Shown piece after piece: positions 62,729 to 64,000 of a stretch of DNA of 64,000 nt (positions are counted from its first letter, which is position 1; every line of letters begins with the position of its first letter). The position numbers and the translations under genes are program-made. The notes beneath the pieces were generated by a model. That model saw only the letters and a list, made by a program, of their open reading frames with translations, was not told the origin of the DNA and ran no database searches. This DNA comes from Aeromicrobium yanjiei. Its GTDB lineage: Bacteria > Actinomycetota > Actinomycetes > Propionibacteriales > Nocardioidaceae. Where the stretch lies: positions 2,604,001 through 2,668,000 of the forward strand of contig NZ_CP045737.1 in assembly GCF_009649075.1 (NCBI RefSeq), given 5' to 3'.

Positions 62729-62971
62729 GCCGACACTTCGCCCGACTTCAGCGACAGCGCGGCCCCGGCAGGGGTATCATGGAGGAAGCACCGAACCGCA
62801 GCACGTCGCTCATCCAGCGACAGGGGCTGCTCAGGACCGTGACGCGACGCCCGTTTCATCAGCGGCTCGCCGTATGACCACCGCTCGCCGCTCCAGCGGC
62901 CACGAGTCCAACGAGCAGATCCGGTGCCGTGACGCGCCGCGCACCCGCTCGGCTCTTCCCAGGAGGAACTC
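62729..62971 (+). other. Gap before the helicase gene, with a possible 32-codon frame
   Basis: A 243-base gap. TATCAT at 62775-62780 is a possible -10. ATG 62779 opens a 32-codon frame to TGA at 62875 (MEEAPNRSTSLIQRQ start, Arg-rich). The last 90 bases hold no clear feature except the AGGAGG ribosome site at 62961-62966. Confidence 0.35.
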
Positions 62972-64000
62972 TTGGCTCGACGAGGCCAGCGCCAGTCCGG
63001 ATCGACCCGGACGGCCACCCGCCAGCGCACTGCCCGACCCCTCGAGAAGGGCGACATCATCCGCGTCCTCGCGCGGGCCGTCCGCGAGGTCGAGGCCAAG
63101 GCCCAGCGGGGGCCGCTGTCGCCGTCCGGCCGCACCAAGTTCCAGGTCGTCGCCGTCCTGGTGCGCGAGGAGCGCAACCGGGTCAAGGCCGACAAGACCA
63201 TGACCGAGGCGCACCGCGCCGAGCAGCTCAAGCGCCTCGACGGCGTCGCCACGATCCTGGCCCAGACCGTCGCGCTCGACCCGACGGTCTATCCCCTGCT
63301 CGACGAGCACGCCGTCTTCACCGACGCCGCCGACACGTTGCGCACCGAGATGCTGGAGGCCGCCGGCATCGAGCAGGCGCAGACCGAGGCCGCCGACGAC
63401 GCGACCGCCACCCCTGCGGCCGCCGAGCGCCGGATCGTCCCGCAGTCCGTCATCGCGCGCCAGCTCGCGAACCCCTTCCTCGCCCCTGACTTCTCGGCCG
63501 TCGAGCAGCGCCCCGCCGGGCCCAAGCGGCTCGCGACGTGGGAGCTGCTCGGTCCACTCTTCCGCGCATTCGAGTACGGCGGCGCGTCCTCGTGCATGCC
63601 GCTGCCCGAGCCCGGCTTCCTCATGACGCCGGGCGGGCTCGAGCTGATGCCCCACCAGGCGCAGGTCGTCGCGGCCGCAGCCGAGGGCCACCGGACGTTC
63701 TTGCTGGCCGACGAGCCGGGCCTGGGCAAGACCGCCCAGGCGCTGCTGGCCGCACACGCCGCCGACGCGTACCCCCTGCTGGTCGTCGTGCCCAACGTGG
63801 TCAAGACCAACTGGGCCCGTGAGGCCGAGATCTGGACGCCCAACCGCAAGGCCACGGTCATCCAGGGCGACGGCGACTCGATCGACGGCTTCGCCGACAT
63901 CGTGATCGTCAACTACGAGGTGCTCGACCGGCACGTCGGCTGGCTCGGCGACTTCGGCTTCCGCGGCATGGTCGTGGACGAGGCTCACTTCATCAAGAAC
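62972..64000 (+). CDS. SNF2-type DEAD/DEAH helicase, N-terminal part (3' end outside window)
   Basis: The frame is open from TTG 62972 to the window end, 343 codons. The start is TTG because a strong AGGAGG lies five bases before it. An Arg/Thr-rich head (RRGQRQSGSTRTATRQRTAR) is followed by a helical region to about residue 230. The helicase core begins near 240: LMPHQAQVVAAAAEG (Q-like motif), LADEPGLGKTAQALL (Walker A) and VVDEAHFIKN (Walker B/DEAH). SNF2-family ATPases move along DNA to remodel or repair it. The rest of the domain lies downstream. Confidence 0.88.
   Translation, partial: MARRGQRQSGSTRTATRQRTARPLEKGDIIRVLARAVREVEAKAQRGPLSPSGRTKFQVVAVLVREERNRVKADKTMTEAHRAEQLKRLDGVATILAQTVALDPTVYPLLDEHAVFTDAADTLRTEMLEAAGIEQAQTEAADDATATPAAAERRIVPQSVIARQLANPFLAPDFSAVEQRPAGPKRLATWELLGPLFRAFEYGGASSCMPLPEPGFLMTPGGLELMPHQAQVVAAAAEGHRTFLLADEPGLGKTAQALLAAHAADAYPLLVVVPNVVKTNWAREAEIWTPNRKATVIQGDGDSIDGFADIVIVNYEVLDRHVGWLGDFGFRGMVVDEAHFIKN

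Noticed and set aside
61954-62877. 307-codon frame overlapping the YibE/F gene
   Set aside because: Arg/Gly/His-rich out-of-frame sequence; only its last 32 codons lie outside the real gene, and these are noted separately as a possible short frame.

Overview
The window is 64 kb of high-G+C actinobacterial chromosome. The order mtrA-mtrB-lpqB-comF-hpf-secA, the mycothiol deacetylase MshB, a WhiB2-type regulator beside an FbiA-like gene, the manB/DUF3499/metallopeptidase block and the actinobacterial form of DapD all point to Actinomycetes. Overall gene content fits a Nocardioidaceae-type organism such as Aeromicrobium or Nocardioides; that genus-level guess is inference. The DNA looks like stable core chromosome. 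I see no tRNA, rRNA, CRISPR array, integrase or insertion sequence.

Layout. 1-7.3 kb: end of a sensor kinase, a large nested inverted repeat, a GT39 plus GT2/GtrA glycosylation pair, PspA, a DUF2505 protein and a WS/DGAT-family acyltransferase. 7.3-11.2 kb: a CpaE/CpaB-like pair, a BldC-like HTH protein, a LysM protein and an Rv3235-family protein. 11.2-23 kb: secA, an AlkX-like DNA glycosylase, an orphan NarL-type regulator, hpf, a frameshifted comF, lpqB, mtrB, mtrA and ahcY. 23.1-27.9 kb: an accessory locus with one 559-residue protein (helical WXG-like head, beta-propeller middle, EspC-like tail) followed by three tandem paralogous lipoproteins on an exact 1009-bp period. 27.9-38.3 kb: monocarboxylate permease MctP with its DUF3311 partner, a Trm112-like protein, manB, a large envelope glycosyltransferase, whiB2, a degenerate FbiA homologue and a TIGR03089 protein. 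38.3-49.4 kb: a TagGH/Wzm-Wzt-type ABC exporter with three LytR-CpsA-Psr ligases, dapD, a lysozyme-like protein, dapC, fdxA and a GNAT acetyltransferase. 49.5-56 kb: a VanW-domain protein, a flavin reductase, mshB and an S9 peptidase. 56-64 kb: an ABC-F ATPase coupled to an alditol oxidase, a bile-acid-symporter-family carrier, a DUF2071 protein, a phosphotransferase, a YibE/F protein and the start of an SNF2-type helicase.

The dominant theme is the cell envelope: glycan synthesis and export, attachment to peptidoglycan, MtrAB-LpqB signalling, diaminopimelate supply and mannose activation. Many genes are arranged in 4-base overlaps (ATGA or GTGA), which implies translational coupling. Many operon-leading genes lack a Shine-Dalgarno site and instead carry a TANNNT box exactly six bases before the start codon, the signature of leaderless transcripts.

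The best candidate for something undescribed is the propeller/lipoprotein locus at 23153-27856. Other notable items are a WS/DGAT enzyme with the catalytic histidine replaced by glutamine, an FbiA pseudoenzyme, a comF missing one base, a zincin-family protein without its metal motif, and a hairpin leader before the ABC-F gene.
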